64,000 bases of DNA from contig NZ_AUIF01000033.1 of NCBI RefSeq assembly GCF_000423565.1, positions 62,001 to 126,000 on the forward strand, read 5' to 3'. Source of the DNA: Runella zeae DSM 19591. Lineage in GTDB: Bacteria; Bacteroidota; Bacteroidia; Cytophagales; Spirosomataceae. Both the position numbers and the translations under genes were made by a program. The notes beneath the pieces were generated by a model. The model ran no database searches and was not told where the DNA came from. It was given only the letters and a program-made list of their open reading frames with translations. Positions 62,723 to 64,000 of this stretch are shown in pieces; positions within the stretch are counted from its first letter, which is position 1, and the number at the start of each line of letters is the position of its first letter.

Positions 62723-63891
62723 TTTGTCTTTTTCCTCAACTTCATCAATGCTTCCACATAGTAATAATCAGCATAATTGATAGAGGCATCTACCTCAGTG
62801 CCATTGGGGTGATGCCCTGTTGAATGCAAGAGAATCGCGCTGTTTTTGTCTCCACTTTGGTAACGTGGCGTTGACAATTCAGCTAACATTGCTTTGGCTT
62901 TGTCGAAATACAGCTTTTTCTTTGCTGGGTCTTTGACAAATTTTGATAAATCAATCAAAGCCGATGCCGTTACTGCCGCCGCCGATGCATCGCGAGGAGC
63001 ATTTGGAATTTTAGGGTCATTAAAATCCCAATAAGGTATCAAATCTGCGGGCAAGTTTTTCAAATAAACATCGGTTACTTTCTGCGCAAAGTCCAGAAAT
63101 TCAGGCTTCTTGGTTTCTTTGAAACACATTGTGAAACCGTAAATAGCCCACGATTGGCCACGTGCCCACATACTGTTGTCGGCATAGCCTTGGTGGGTGA
63201 CGGCTTTGGTGCGTTTGCCCGTGAGTGTGTCATACACAACTACGTGGTAGGACGTATAATCAGGACGAAAATGGTTGTGCATCGTGGTTTCGGCGTGCTT
63301 GACTGCGATGTCGTACAATTTTTTATTTCCCCCGTTTTTGGACGCCCAAAAGAGCAATTCCAAATTAATCATGTTGTCAATGATGGTATTGTGCCCACCA
63401 AACTTTTTTACTTCACGCGGCCACGATAAAATTGTTCCCACTTTGGGGTTATACAAGGTTGCCAATACATCCGCCGTTTTTAAAATCACTTTTTTGTATT
63501 CGGGATTTTTCGTGATTCGGTAGCCATTTCCGAAGCTGCAAAAAATTTGAAAGCCCAAGTCGTGGTCAAAGGCAGGTTCGTTGGAAAGTGGAGTCAGTAA
63601 TCGTGAGAAACGGTCTGCTTCTATCTTGAGTTTGGGGTCATGGTTATATTCGTACAAATACCACAGTGTGCCAGGCCAAAAACCGCTTGTCCAGTCACGA
63701 AAATTCACAAATCGCCATTGGGTGGAGCTATGATTGATATTTCGGGGAATATCTTTGGTATTGTCAGGAATGAGTGTGAGGGTTTTTTCGACTTGTTTGG
63801 CAGAATAGTCTAAACTTTTGTTGATAAAAGCTTGAGCCCATAGTTTGTTTGACAAAACCGTTATCAACAGGATATTAAGCAGAAATTTCAT
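62719..63891 (-). CDS. GH88 unsaturated glucuronyl hydrolase
   Basis: A 390-aa exported enzyme (leader 1-20, L-W-A-Q) that hydrates the double bond of 4,5-unsaturated glucuronic acid at the end of lyase products and so releases the next sugar. The two catalytic aspartates of the GH88 reference enzyme are 61 residues apart; here D111 (F-D-H-D-L-G-F) and D172 (I-I-D-N-M-I-N) have the same spacing. W-A-R-G-Q-S-W-A and the C-terminal S-I-N-Y-A-D-Y-Y are also conserved. It is a natural partner for the heparinase-type lyase further down. The ATG at 63891 gives a proper leader. Confidence 0.9.
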   Translation of the reverse strand: MKFLLNILLITVLSNKLWAQAFINKSLDYSAKQVEKTLTLIPDNTKDIPRNINHSSTQWRFVNFRDWTSGFWPGTLWYLYEYNHDPKLKIEADRFSRLLTPLSNEPAFDHDLGFQIFCSFGNGYRITKNPEYKKVILKTADVLATLYNPKVGTILSWPREVKKFGGHNTIIDNMINLELLFWASKNGGNKKLYDIAVKHAETTMHNHFRPDYTSYHVVVYDTLTGKRTKAVTHQGYADNSMWARGQSWAIYGFTMCFKETKKPEFLDFAQKVTDVYLKNLPADLIPYWDFNDPKIPNAPRDASAAAVTASALIDLSKFVKDPAKKKLYFDKAKAMLAELSTPRYQSGDKNSAILLHSTGHHPNGTEVDASINYADYYYVEALMKLRKKTK

Positions 63892-63909
63892 AGTGTTTGT
63901 GTTTGGAAG

Positions 63910-63935
63910 GTAGTGGCGACAGTCGCCGCCACTAC
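63910..63935. terminator. 9-bp GC-rich hairpin between SusD and GH88
   Basis: Arms 63910-63918 and 63927-63935 pair perfectly with an 8-nt loop. It lies between the end of the SusD-type gene and the GH88 start, a place where a stem often separates the binding pair from the enzymes. Confidence 0.5.
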
Positions 63936-63973
63936 GATTACTCACTTAATTAACCTTGATGAAAAAAAACTAA

Positions 63974-64000
63974 TTACCAACCAGGATTTTGAGTAAGGTT
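63974..64000 (-). CDS. SusD-family C-terminal end (cut by window edge)
   Basis: Only the last eight residues are visible, N-L-T-Q-N-P-G-W, and a stop at 63974-63976. The ending matches the SusD/RagB C-terminus seen at 19813 (L-E-Q-N-P-G-Y). With the GH88 gene following on the same strand, this marks another SusC/SusD locus running in from the right, making PUL 3 complete outside the window. Confidence 0.6.
   Translation of the reverse strand, partial: NLTQNPGW

Noticed and set aside
1-64000. tRNA or rRNA genes
   Set aside because: None of the intergenic regions I read showed a cloverleaf or an rRNA-like sequence; a covariance-model scan would settle it.

Overview
The window looks like a chromosome segment of a polysaccharide-degrading Bacteroidota, most likely a Cytophagales member of the Runella/Dyadobacter/Spirosoma kind. 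The signs are paired SusC/SusD outer-membrane genes, an ECF sigma/FecR pair beside a TonB receptor, a type IX secretion C-terminal signal, promoters that fit the Bacteroidota -7 consensus TAnnTTTG, weak Shine-Dalgarno sites, and dense glycan-lyase and hydrolase genes. The assignment is inferred from gene content only; no rRNA or tRNA gene was seen. Layout: 1-464 is the start of a sulfatase cut by the left edge. A LysR regulator (840-1763) diverges from NADP-isocitrate dehydrogenase (1857-3293) and a small unknown gene. From 24554 down to 3612, all on the minus strand, lies one large polysaccharide-utilization locus (PUL 1): SusC, SusD, a GH115-like alpha-glucuronidase, a GH105-DUF4861 type protein, two tandem GH39-like hydrolases, a GH105-like unsaturated-uronyl hydrolase, a Na+/solute symporter, an SDR dehydrogenase, an RraA-family aldolase, a leaderless heparinase II/III-type lyase, two VOC proteins and a zinc-type alcohol dehydrogenase. 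A PIN toxin/antitoxin pair sits inside it in the opposite direction. A kduD-type dehydrogenase and an IclR regulator diverge from its susC end. The enzymes fit stepwise breakdown of a uronic-acid-rich glycan in the periplasm, import, and further conversion of the uronate in the cytoplasm. From about 26.8 to 33.75 kb the DNA is visibly more GC-rich: a TPR/GAF hybrid two-component regulator (1092 aa), a broken small secreted-protein gene, a tail-fibre-like secreted protein and a T9SS-exported protein. This stretch looks acquired. It is followed by a mosaic of small accessory genes (AAC(3)-I-like acetyltransferase, PaiB-like flavoprotein, CsgG-like periplasmic protein) and the remnant of a SNF2 helicase with an internal deletion. 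PUL 2 (37.7-52.2 kb, plus strand) has its own control pair (ECF sigma, FecR), an STN-domain SusC receptor split by a frameshift near 40.98 kb, a SusD, two consecutive exported FAD oxidoreductases, a right-handed beta-helix glycan enzyme, an MFS transporter and a separately promoted methylenetetrahydrofolate-reductase-like protein. An outer-membrane uptake pair, flavin oxidoreductases and a beta-helix enzyme under sigma/anti-sigma control is the least conventional arrangement here and the best candidate for an undescribed oxidative glycan pathway. After a degenerate stretch with small lipoproteins, an alpha/beta-hydrolase-like protein and an HNH nuclease module (52.2-56.3 kb), PUL 3 (56.3 kb to the right edge, minus strand) carries a heparinase II/III-type lyase, a ROK kinase lacking its zinc motif, a GH97 glycosidase, a LacI regulator and a GH88 unsaturated glucuronyl hydrolase, with the last residues of another SusD at the edge. 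The whole window is therefore dominated by three adjacent loci directed at acidic, uronate-containing polysaccharides.
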